6,487 nucleotides of DNA from Tissierellaceae bacterium (GTDB lineage: Bacteria > Bacillota > Clostridia > Tissierellales > Tissierellaceae). The DNA lies in NCBI GenBank assembly GCA_029264075.1, contig JARICQ010000094.1, forward strand, positions 1 through 6,487, written 5' to 3'. The notes under the pieces are model-generated. The model was not told the origin of the DNA. It ran no database searches and saw only the letters and a program-made list of their open reading frames with translations. The stretch's first letter is position 1. Every line of letters begins with the position of its first letter. Of the stretch, positions 1 through 5,844 are shown piece by piece. The translations under genes and the position numbers were made by a program.

Positions 1-256
1 TAAGTGGTACAAAGATATCCTTTCTTGATAGGGGTATGGGAATCAAATTTTTAGAAAATACAATCTCCCTATATCTCTTTCGAACTTCAACCAAATCTAT
101 CATATAGTACTTTCCTAAAAGTCCTATAGTAGTTTTTATACTTTTATTTAAAATTAAGTTTTCTCCATCTCCTTTTACTACAAGTGTACAATTACCTCTA
201 TCTGCAACATATTTGGGAAGAATTGCAAGTATCTCCCCTCCGAATACATCTTTCAT
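1..256 (-). CDS. 5' part of a gene, possibly a ComK-like competence regulator (runs off left edge)
   Basis: An uninterrupted minus-strand reading frame starts with ATG at 256-254 and stays open for 85 codons to the left edge, so the 3' end is missing. The start is well supported: AGGAG lies 8 nt upstream (265-269) and a promoter lies just beyond it. The visible protein begins MKDVFGGEILAILPKY and later reads NLIPIPLSRKDIFVPL. It has no signal peptide or membrane segment and alternates short beta-type stretches with charged turns. The order of motifs (an I-A-x-L-P strand near the start, an NKSIK-type segment about 40 residues in, then P-I and I-F-x-P about 75-84) loosely matches Bacillus ComK, the competence master transcription factor of about 190 aa. 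The match was made from memory, is remote, and lacks the ComK GSSY/GR segment. If not ComK-like, this is an uncharacterised small cytosolic protein. It is divergent from a sigma factor gene, which favours a regulatory role. The gene is confident; the family is tentative. Confidence 0.55.
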   Translation of the reverse strand, partial: MKDVFGGEILAILPKYVADRGNCTLVVKGDGENLILNKSIKTTIGLLGKYYMIDLVEVRKRYREIVFSKNLIPIPLSRKDIFVPL

Positions 257-264
257 ATCTATCG

Positions 265-269
265 CTCCT
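265..269 (-). promoter_or_regulatory. Ribosome binding site of the left-edge gene
   Basis: AGGAG on the minus strand, 8 nt before the ATG at 256. It decides the start of the partial gene and shows that the open frame is a translated gene rather than chance. Confidence 0.75.
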
Positions 270-287
270 CTCTGTCTATTTAAGTCT

Positions 288-316
288 ATAATAACAGAAT
301 GTATGTTCGGTAGCAA
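288..316 (-). promoter_or_regulatory. Sigma-A-type promoter of the left-edge gene
   Basis: On the minus strand, TTGCTA (316-311) is followed by a 17-nt spacer and TATTAT (293-288). That is 4/6 and 5/6 matches to the housekeeping consensus at optimal spacing. Transcription would start near 281, giving a leader of about 25 nt that contains the ribosome binding site. The fit of position, spacing and downstream signals makes this a good prediction. Confidence 0.65.
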
Positions 317-357
317 TCTTTATTGAAAAAAAGAGGACTTGCCTAAACTCACAGAAA

Positions 358-389
358 AAAAGCTCAAAACTTAGATAAAGTCAGCTTTT
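358..389. repeat. Weak inverted repeat between the divergent genes
   Basis: AAAAGCT (358-364) pairs with AGCTTTT (383-389). An inner ACTT (369-372) can pair with AAGT (378-381) around a 5-nt loop. It could be a leader hairpin or a protein-binding site upstream of the sigma factor gene. The remainder of this 180-bp gap holds the promoter of the minus gene. There is a -10-like TATTAT at 406-411 upstream of the sigma gene, but I find no acceptable -35 for it. In such A/T-rich DNA the repeat may be chance. Confidence 0.3.
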
Positions 390-436
390 CTCAAAATCTC
401 TTAAATATTATAGATTAGAGAAAAGGAGGAGTAAAT

Positions 437-982
437 ATGTTTCAGGAATTAGTAAGAAAAGCAAAATACGGAGATATAAAAGCAAAGGAAGAAATAATAA
501 GAAACTTGCAGCCACTTTTGGTAAGCTCTATTAGAAGATACTATTACAATAAAAATGAGCTTGAAGACCTGATGCAGGAGGGAAATCTAAAAATACTAGA
601 ATCTATTGATAAGTATGAGGAGAAGAAAGGAATATATTTTCTAGGCTATGTAAAGACCATGCTAAAATACATGTACCTAGACAAGCACAAGGAGAGGGAG
701 CATATGAGCTTAAATGAAAAAGCAACTGGTGGAGAAGATGAAATAATAGATCTACTAGTATCAGAAGACCTAGACATATCAGAAGAGATAGCAACTAGGG
801 ATGAAATAGAAGAATTGAGGGACAAGCTAAAAGAATTAACAGAAAGACAAAGAGAGATCATCATATTATTCTATATAGAAAAGAAGAACATGCACCAGAT
901 AGCAGAGAAGCTAAATATATCCTACAGAACAGTAGTCAATACAAAGACGATGGCGATTAAGAAGCTGAGGGGGATGATGTAA
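437..982 (+). CDS. Small sigma-70-family RNA polymerase sigma factor
   Basis: A 181-aa cytoplasmic sigma factor with only the two core domains. Region 2 (about residues 25-95) contains a DLMQEGNLKILESIDKY segment (44-60) for core polymerase contact and an FLGYVKTMLKYMYLDKHK helix (68-85) in the -10-recognition position. An acidic linker (about 95-125) follows, then region 4 (about 134-179) beginning LTERQREII, with a helix-turn-helix at about 153-175 for -35 recognition. Region 1.1 and region 3 are absent, as in alternative sigma factors of the ECF-like or small Firmicute type (TcdR/UviA-like and ComX/SigH-like proteins have a similar layout). The subgroup cannot be fixed by eye. The start is supported by AGGAGG at 424-429, 7 nt before ATG. 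No anti-sigma factor gene follows. The divergent neighbour is the possible ComK-like gene, so control of that gene or of competence-like functions is a reasonable but unproven guess. Confidence 0.92.
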   Translation: MFQELVRKAKYGDIKAKEEIIRNLQPLLVSSIRRYYYNKNELEDLMQEGNLKILESIDKYEEKKGIYFLGYVKTMLKYMYLDKHKEREHMSLNEKATGGEDEIIDLLVSEDLDISEEIATRDEIEELRDKLKELTERQREIIILFYIEKKNMHQIAEKLNISYRTVVNTKTMAIKKLRGMM

Positions 983-1009
983 TAAAATTATTTAAAATTA
1001 AAAAATAAT

Positions 1010-1036
1010 TGAAGATATTTTTAAAAATGCCGATAA
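1010..1036 (+). promoter_or_regulatory. Sigma-D (sigma-28, motility) promoter of the chemoreceptor gene
   Basis: TGAA (1010-1013), a 15-nt spacer and GCCGATAA (1029-1036) match the sigma-D consensus TAAA-N15-GCCGATAT at 3/4 and 7/8 positions with ideal spacing. Transcription would start near 1043, leaving a leader of about 98 nt before the receptor ATG at 1141. The downstream gene is a chemoreceptor, the usual class of sigma-D target, which makes the call strong. It implies control by the flagellar regulatory cascade and independence from the upstream sigma factor gene. Confidence 0.75.
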
Positions 1037-1140
1037 ATATTATTGGAAAACTTTTATTTCAAATTTACTTATAGATATATATGATCTAGTATCTTTTAGA
1101 AAATTGGGAATGAGTTTTTATAAAAATAGGAGGTAAGAGA

Positions 1141-2880
1141 ATGGGAAAAAAGGAAAATGTTTTAAGTGTTTCTTTTATTAAAAGACTAAAGACTAAATTT
1201 TTAATAGGATTTTTGGTAACTGTTTTAGCTATACTATCTGTGAGTATAGGGACACTTTATTTTAAGACAAATAATATCGTTGTAAACCAATTAGCTAGTC
1301 AGGCAGAGGATGTTGTTGATCAAGTATTGAAATCTATTGATCCTGAAGATTTCAATAATATACAGACTGTAGAGGATGAGAATAGTCAGGATTATATAAA
1401 TTTAAAAAAAGAACTAATTAACCTAAAAGAACTTACTGGAGCCAAGTACATCTTTACTATGAGACAGTTAGACAATGGTGATATCGTATATGTAATAGAT
1501 GCTTCTGAGGGTTCGGATACATCCCAAGTCGGTGATGTCGAAGTATTTACTGAAGGCATAGATCAAGTGGTTAATGGTGAAAGTTATACCGAGAATCAAA
1601 TAGCAGACAAAGGTGATTGGGGGACTACAATAACTGCATATAAACCGATAGTAGATGCTTCTAATAAGGTAATAGGAATTGTGGGAGTAGACTATGAAGC
1701 AGAGGATGCATATAAAGCTTTTAATAATTTTAAAATCACTGCAATTATAATAGCTATAGTTTCAGCCATTATTACAATTATAATAGCTTTTGTAGCAGGT
1801 GAAATGATAGTGTCTCCAATCATAGAGTTGGCGGTAAGCTCAAAAAAAGTTTCAGAATATGATTTAAAAGTAGATGAAATAGCAGTTAAGACCGAAAGTG
1901 AAATAGGTATATTGACAAAATCTTTTAATATTATGGTAGAAAACTTAAAAGATATTCTAAATCAGATCAGGGTATATGGTGATTCACTAGAAGATACATC
2001 AGTATCCCTTGATGAAATAATATCTCAGACTACAGTGGCTATCAATGAAGTTGCTGGTACAATAGAGCAGATAGCAATAGGTGCAAATGACCAGGCTTCT
2101 GAGATGGAAAAGGGAGCTCTCCAAGTAGAGTCTTTGGCAAGTTCAATAGGAAAAGTAGATCATTCATCAAGAGAAATGGAAGAAAAATCAAATGAAACTT
2201 ATAACTTGAGCAGTAGAGGTATTGAAGTTGTTAAAAATTTAATGGATAGAACAAAAGAAAGCAATCAGGCGTCTATGGAAATAAAAGATATAATAATTAA
2301 AGTGAATGAAGACTCCAACAATATAAATAATATAACTGGAACTATAAGTAGTATTGCAGAACAAACAAATTTACTAGCCCTTAATGCATCTATAGAAGCT
2401 GCACGTGCAGGTGAGGCCGGTCAGGGATTCGCAGTAGTAGCAGAAGAAATAAGAAAGCTAGCAGAAGAATCTTCAAAAGCTGTAAGAGAAATTGAATCAA
2501 TATCAGTTAATATGAACGACAACTCTCAAGGTGCTATGGATACTATGAAAGGTGTAGAATCAGTAGTAAAAAGTCAAAATGACTCTGTAGAGGAAACAGA
2601 AAACATATTTAAAGAGATATCATATTCTATAAATGATCTAATAGAAAGCATAAGTAATATCAAAGATATGATAGAAAATATGAATGTAGAAAAAAACAAT
2701 ATGGTAGAGATGATTGAGTCAATCTCCGCAGCATCGCAAGAGACAGCTGCAGCTACTCAAGAAGTATCAGCTTCAACAGAAGAACAATTAGCATCAATGG
2801 AAGAGATTAATTCAAATTCAGAAGAATTATCGAATTTATCAATTGACTTGAAAAAACTTATAGAAAAATTTATATTTTAA
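1141..2880 (+). CDS. Methyl-accepting chemotaxis protein with Cache-like sensor domain
   Basis: A 579-aa transmembrane chemoreceptor that would sense an external ligand and control CheA through CheW or CheV. In order: a short cytoplasmic N-terminus, membrane segment 1 (about 20-40), an extracytoplasmic sensor (about 42-198), membrane segment 2 (about 199-222), a HAMP linker (about 222-275) and a long coiled-coil signalling domain (about 285-579). The sensor includes YIFTMRQL, GDIVYVIDA and a closing VIGIVGVDYE strand, typical of a single Cache fold; the ligand cannot be predicted. The kinase-contact hairpin tip is highly conserved (about 405-440: EQTNLLALNASIEAARAGE). Likely methylation sites are the Gln/Glu pairs near 533-550 (SQET, TQEV, STEEQ). 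There is no C-terminal CheR-binding pentapeptide; the protein ends IEKFIF. AGGAGG at 1128-1133, 7 nt before ATG, supports the start. Expression is probably sigma-D dependent. Confidence 0.97.
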   Translation: MGKKENVLSVSFIKRLKTKFLIGFLVTVLAILSVSIGTLYFKTNNIVVNQLASQAEDVVDQVLKSIDPEDFNNIQTVEDENSQDYINLKKELINLKELTGAKYIFTMRQLDNGDIVYVIDASEGSDTSQVGDVEVFTEGIDQVVNGESYTENQIADKGDWGTTITAYKPIVDASNKVIGIVGVDYEAEDAYKAFNNFKITAIIIAIVSAIITIIIAFVAGEMIVSPIIELAVSSKKVSEYDLKVDEIAVKTESEIGILTKSFNIMVENLKDILNQIRVYGDSLEDTSVSLDEIISQTTVAINEVAGTIEQIAIGANDQASEMEKGALQVESLASSIGKVDHSSREMEEKSNETYNLSSRGIEVVKNLMDRTKESNQASMEIKDIIIKVNEDSNNINNITGTISSIAEQTNLLALNASIEAARAGEAGQGFAVVAEEIRKLAEESSKAVREIESISVNMNDNSQGAMDTMKGVESVVKSQNDSVEETENIFKEISYSINDLIESISNIKDMIENMNVEKNNMVEMIESISAASQETAAATQEVSASTEEQLASMEEINSNSEELSNLSIDLKKLIEKFIF

Positions 2881-2885
2881 GATCA

Positions 2886-2921
2886 GAAAGAGCCGTAAAT
2901 TCTAGGATTTACGGCTCTTTC
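2886..2921. terminator. Bidirectional rho-independent terminator between convergent genes
   Basis: A perfect 15-bp inverted repeat (2886-2900 against 2907-2921) with a 6-nt loop, TCTAGG. The core is AGAGCCGTAAAT and its complement, and each strand ends in a TCTTTC run. It lies 5 bp after the chemoreceptor stop codon. On the other strand it begins inside the histidine kinase TGA (2922-2920). It can serve both transcripts and fills nearly the whole 39-bp gap. Confidence 0.88.
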
Positions 2922-4425
2922 ATATTTGGTGATTATCTATATCAGTAGTTGCCTCTTTCGCCTCAGGTATAATAATAGTTATTCTAGTACCTATACCTAG
3001 CCTACTTGTTATTTCAAAATGTCCATCATGATGCTCAATTATCCATTTTGCAATCGACAAACCTAGGCCAGACCCTCCTGTTTCTCTTGCTCTTGATTGA
3101 TCTGACCGGTAAAACCTATCAAAAGTATTAGGCAGATCTTCAGCTGCTATTCCTATTCCACTATCTTGAACTGTAATATGAACAAAATTATCTTTCTTTG
3201 CAATCTTTAATATTATCAGCCCATCTTTAGGGGTATATTTAATACTATTATCTACAAGTATTCTAATAACTTGCTTTATAAGCTGCTTATCTACATTAAC
3301 ATAAGTAGGCCCCTCTAAAGATAGGTTAAACTTATGATTAGAGTCGATCATCTGTGTTTCTTTGACTACTTGGTCCATTATTTTACATATATCTAAATAT
3401 TCCTTGTGAAAATTGATTGTTTCATTGTCTCCACGTGCAAGAAAAAGAAGTTGATTTACTAATTCCTTCATGCTACTAGCCTCATGTTTTATCGCATCGA
3501 TAGATTCTTGCATAGTCTCAGGATCTTCTTTGCCCCAACGATCTAAAAGATTTGCATATCCATCTATCACAGCTATAGGAGTTCTTAATTCGTGAGATGC
3601 ATCTGAGACAAACCTGACTTGAGATGCATAAGCATCATTTATACGATTTAGCATATCATTGATTGCCGAGGCCAAAGCCTTAAGTTCATTTTGAGAGCTA
3701 TCAATAGATATACGGCTATCAAGTTTATTTACATCTATACTACTTATAGCTCCAGCTAGATCATCAATATATAGGGCTTCGGATTTAAATCCTGAAGATG
3801 AAACTTCTTCATTAAGGATTCTAGCCGTTTCCGCCAAATCGGACAAGGGTCTAAGGACTCTTCTTATACGCCTGGCACCTTTTTTTAGATTTAAAACTAT
3901 AATTAAAAGCTCACATACTAAAACAATTGAAAATAGGGATAAAAACAAGCTTAACTCTGAGCCTAAGGAATATACTATTTCATAAGCATTTCCATTTATA
4001 TTTGTTCCTATACTATATTTTAGTAGGTCAAGTTTTTCCAACAATTTCATGTCTTTTTTTGACTTACCTATATCAATATTTCTCTTTGATTCTTCTATTT
4101 TTACTGGAAAAGCATCTTGCATAGAGCTTGGAAGCATAAAACCTTCCATGGAAGACAATTCTTCCAACTTATATATTTGATAGTTTTCAATGTTTAAGTC
4201 TATTTGTTTATCAATATTAGCAGATATTAGAGATGAATTTATAATAATGCTAGCTCCCTCTTCAACCTTCCAAAAGATCAAAAGCAAGCCAAATATAATA
4301 ATAAGTGCATTAATAGCAATGAAAGCAGAGATAAGCCTCCAAATCATTCCTACATTAAGCTTTAAAACTAGAGATGAATCTATCTTTGACTTTTTTTTGT
4401 TTGAGTTCGCGGCACTACTACTCAT
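2920..4425 (-). CDS. Membrane sensor histidine kinase (HAMP, HisKA, HATPase)
   Basis: A 501-aa kinase that would autophosphorylate on a histidine and pass phosphate to the response regulator encoded just upstream. It has a basic cytoplasmic N-terminus, membrane segment 1 (about 29-52), an extracytoplasmic loop of about 105 residues with no recognised fold, membrane segment 2 (about 158-180), an extended HAMP-type linker (about 185-264) and the catalytic core. The H-box FVSDASHELRTP carries His278. The ATPase domain has the N-box with Asn393 (VDNSIKYTP), G1 DSGIGIA (421-427), an F-box FDRFYRSD and G2 GGSGLGLSIAK (450-460), so all catalytic motifs are intact. The ATG lies inside the end of the regulator gene (ATGAGTAG, 8-bp overlap). 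No good Shine-Dalgarno is correctly spaced, so translation is probably coupled. An alternative start at Met27 is unlikely because its GGA lies against the codon. The signal is unknown; the position of the loop suggests an envelope or extracellular cue. Confidence 0.96.
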   Translation of the reverse strand: MSSSAANSNKKKSKIDSSLVLKLNVGMIWRLISAFIAINALIIIFGLLLIFWKVEEGASIIINSSLISANIDKQIDLNIENYQIYKLEELSSMEGFMLPSSMQDAFPVKIEESKRNIDIGKSKKDMKLLEKLDLLKYSIGTNINGNAYEIVYSLGSELSLFLSLFSIVLVCELLIIVLNLKKGARRIRRVLRPLSDLAETARILNEEVSSSGFKSEALYIDDLAGAISSIDVNKLDSRISIDSSQNELKALASAINDMLNRINDAYASQVRFVSDASHELRTPIAVIDGYANLLDRWGKEDPETMQESIDAIKHEASSMKELVNQLLFLARGDNETINFHKEYLDICKIMDQVVKETQMIDSNHKFNLSLEGPTYVNVDKQLIKQVIRILVDNSIKYTPKDGLIILKIAKKDNFVHITVQDSGIGIAAEDLPNTFDRFYRSDQSRARETGGSGLGLSIAKWIIEHHDGHFEITSRLGIGTRITIIIPEAKEATTDIDNHQI

Positions 4426-5101
4426 CTTTTATCACATATCCCACTCCACGAACAGTATGTATCAATTTAATATCAAATGGCTCATCAATTTTCGCGCGCA
4501 AATATCTAATATAGACATCAACAGAATTTGTCTCACCTGAGAAATCATAGCCCCAAATATTTTCAAGCAAGGTATCACGACTTAGTACTATGTTTTTATT
4601 TTCTAGCAAATATTGCAACAAATCAAATTCTCGCTTTGTTAAATCAACTAAATCATCATTTACTTTGACCTCCCGCTTGAATGGATCAAGACTAAGGCTA
4701 TCAAGGACAATGGCTGAAGATATCTCTTGACTTTCATCGCTATCTTTTTTTCTAAGAGCCGCCCTTATCCTCGCCAATAATTCTTCTGTAGCAAAGGGCT
4801 TTGTAATATAATCATTTGCCCCACCATCAAGTCCAGAAACCTTATCTACAACTTCATCTCTAGCAGTTAATAAAATAATAGGCACTTGAGATACCTTTCG
4901 AATTCTTCTAAGGACTTCTATACCGTTTAGCTTAGGCAACATAATATCCAGTAAAATCAAATCAAAAGATTGGGCTAGAGCAAGCTCTAACCCTTCTCTT
5001 CCGTCATAGGCTTTATCAACTTCATAGCCTTCATATTGAAGTTCTAGTTCTATAAATCTAACTATTTTCTTTTCATCTTCAATTATTAAAATCTTCTCCA
5101 T
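4418..5101 (-). CDS. OmpR/PhoB-family response regulator
   Basis: A 227-aa DNA-binding response regulator, partner of the histidine kinase gene that follows. The receiver domain (about 1-119) begins MEKILIIEDEKK with the acidic pair, has phospho-acceptor Asp52 in LILLDIMLP, the switch Thr79 (LLTARDE) and Lys101 (TKPF). The C-terminal winged helix (about 133-227) has the family signatures LTKREFDLLQYLL, RDTLLENIWGYD, VDVYIRYLRAKID and a closing HTVRGVGYVI. I chose ATG at 5101: AAGGGTGA (5117-5110) lies 8 nt upstream and the protein then begins as family members do. A GTG four codons earlier has its Shine-Dalgarno-like bases too close. The start lies inside the preceding gene (23-bp overlap) and the end overlaps the kinase start by 8 bp, a typical tightly coupled operon. 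All key residues are present, so it should be active. Confidence 0.97.
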   Translation of the reverse strand: MEKILIIEDEKKIVRFIELELQYEGYEVDKAYDGREGLELALAQSFDLILLDIMLPKLNGIEVLRRIRKVSQVPIILLTARDEVVDKVSGLDGGANDYITKPFATEELLARIRAALRKKDSDESQEISSAIVLDSLSLDPFKREVKVNDDLVDLTKREFDLLQYLLENKNIVLSRDTLLENIWGYDFSGETNSVDVYIRYLRAKIDEPFDIKLIHTVRGVGYVIKDE

Positions 5102-5654
5102 TAGGCTTGTCACCCTTCATATCTTTTTTAATTTTTTCAGCTGCATCTGCTACTGAATCCATAGCATCATTTATGTTTTTCTTACCTAAATCAGGTCCAG
5201 TAAAACTATATCTATATCCAAAGAACAATCCAATAATTATTGCAGGAACAATAAACCAAAACATAAATATTATAAAAAATGCAAATATTGTGGTAGGAAT
5301 AGACATGATCTTCTTATCACCTTTTGAAACTTCAAAGTGATTTTCATTACCTTTTTTAATCATCTGACCAGCCCAATTTAAGAATCTTTTCATTAATTCA
5401 GAAAAGGATGTTCCGCTATCTTCATCAGATTCATTTTCATACTTTTGCCTTTGCAAGGAATTTTGCTGATTTTTTTCTTCATTTTTAGAACTATGATAGC
5501 CACCATTTTGAGGTTCTTGAAGAAGACCTTGCTTTTCAAGAACTATTACTGCTTCTAATATGTCTCCGTTTGTCTCTTCTAAAGCCATTTTTGCTTGATC
5601 AAAAGTAATATCACCATACTGACGTAATTTTTCTACTTGTTCTAAAGTAACCAT
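5079..5654 (-). CDS. UBA/TS-N-like domain membrane protein with DUF4342-like region
   Basis: A 191-aa protein, first gene of the two-component operon. Residues about 1-46 form a small three-helix UBA/TS-N-type domain: LRQYGDITFDQAKMALEE then NGDILEAVIVLEKQG, closely recalling the N-terminal domain of elongation factor Ts. A hydrophilic, low-complexity linker follows (about 47-82, rich in N, Q, E, S). Next comes a region resembling DUF4342 (about 84-152) with an amphipathic FSELMKRFLNWAGQMIKKG helix and a 29-residue hydrophobic stretch (118-146), either one membrane span or a short hairpin containing a central Pro. The charged C-terminal helix (about 160-182, DAMDSVADAAEKIKKDMK) is probably cytoplasmic. 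There is no signal peptide. AGGAGG at 5668-5663, 8 nt before ATG, supports the start. Function is unknown. Its location suggests an accessory sensor, an anchor, or a target of the downstream regulator. The family assignment is from memory. Confidence 0.82.
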   Translation of the reverse strand: MVTLEQVEKLRQYGDITFDQAKMALEETNGDILEAVIVLEKQGLLQEPQNGGYHSSKNEEKNQQNSLQRQKYENESDEDSGTSFSELMKRFLNWAGQMIKKGNENHFEVSKGDKKIMSIPTTIFAFFIIFMFWFIVPAIIIGLFFGYRYSFTGPDLGKKNINDAMDSVADAAEKIKKDMKGDKPNGEDFNN

Positions 5655-5662
5655 ATTTAAAA

Positions 5663-5668
5663 CCTCCT
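5663..5668 (-). promoter_or_regulatory. Ribosome binding site of the three-gene operon's first gene
   Basis: A perfect AGGAGG on the minus strand, 8 nt before the ATG at 5654. It is the strongest ribosome binding site in the operon; the two downstream genes have a weaker one and none, consistent with coupling. Confidence 0.8.
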
Positions 5669-5671
5669 ATT

Positions 5672-5688
5672 GTTTAATATGGTTTAAT
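5672..5688. repeat. Short direct repeat GTTTAAT in the operon leader or promoter
   Basis: GTTTAAT occurs at 5672-5678 and again at 5682-5688, spaced exactly 10 bp start to start, one helical turn. OmpR-family regulators commonly bind tandem half-sites at about this spacing, so the pair could be an autoregulatory operator for the regulator encoded in this operon. With only 7 bp in A/T-rich DNA it may be chance. Confidence 0.25.
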
Positions 5689-5773
5689 CATATCAACTCT
5701 ATATTCAAGAGACATTCATATAAAATTAAAATCTCATTAGAATTTATTATATTAGCAATAGTTTTATTATATC

Positions 5774-5802
5774 ATTATATCCTATAAAAGTTTACATTTA
5801 AA
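5774..5802 (-). promoter_or_regulatory. Candidate sigma-A promoter of the two-component operon
   Basis: On the minus strand, TTTAAA (5802-5797, 4/6) is followed by 17 nt and a perfect TATAAT (5779-5774). The leader would be about 110 nt. Two further TATAAT hexamers lie downstream (5771-5766 and 5751-5746) without good -35 partners, and a TATGAT lies closer to the gene. The -35 overlaps the downstream arm of the cheV terminator. The 190-bp gap is so A/T-rich that the choice among these is uncertain. Confidence 0.4.
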
Positions 5803-5839
5803 AACTAGAAGAACATTTATATCCTTCTAGTTTTTAAAT
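5796..5839 (-). terminator. Hairpin terminator after cheV
   Basis: A perfect 16-bp inverted repeat (5796-5811 against 5824-5839) with a 12-nt loop. Read on the minus strand, CTAGAAG pairs with CTTCTAG and is followed by TTTTT, giving the stem plus U-run of an intrinsic terminator; the 5' arm begins 5 bp after the cheV stop codon. The flanking A-run and T-run extend the pairing, so it may also work on the other strand, although no plus-strand gene ends here. Confidence 0.75.
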
Positions 5840-5844
5840 TTATA

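Noticed and set aside
603..864. Two overlapping minus-strand open frames inside the sigma factor gene
   Set aside because: They lie antisense to a clear sigma factor, have low-complexity Ser/Leu-rich products and no ribosome binding site.
986..1010. A/T-only hairpin (AATTATTT with AAATAATT) as terminator of the sigma factor gene
   Set aside because: The 8-bp stem has no G or C and no U-run follows. In such A/T-rich sequence it is weak and likely chance.
1096..1124. TATAAA with TTAGAA as a sigma-A promoter of the chemoreceptor
   Set aside because: The -35 matches only 3/6, it would place the start next to the ribosome binding site, and the sigma-D element upstream is far better.
3927..4540. 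Plus-strand open frames of 65 and 116 codons antisense to the kinase and regulator
   Set aside because: They are shadows of strongly conserved genes, with hydrophobic low-complexity products and no family resemblance.
5102..5113. GTG start for the response regulator, four codons upstream of the ATG
   Set aside because: The Shine-Dalgarno-like AAGG sits directly against this GTG, whereas it is 8 nt from the ATG at 5101. The ATG also gives the usual family N-terminus.
5107..5340. Plus-strand open frame of 77 codons antisense to the UBA/DUF4342-like gene
   Set aside because: It mirrors the membrane segment of the real gene and has no supporting ribosome binding site or promoter.
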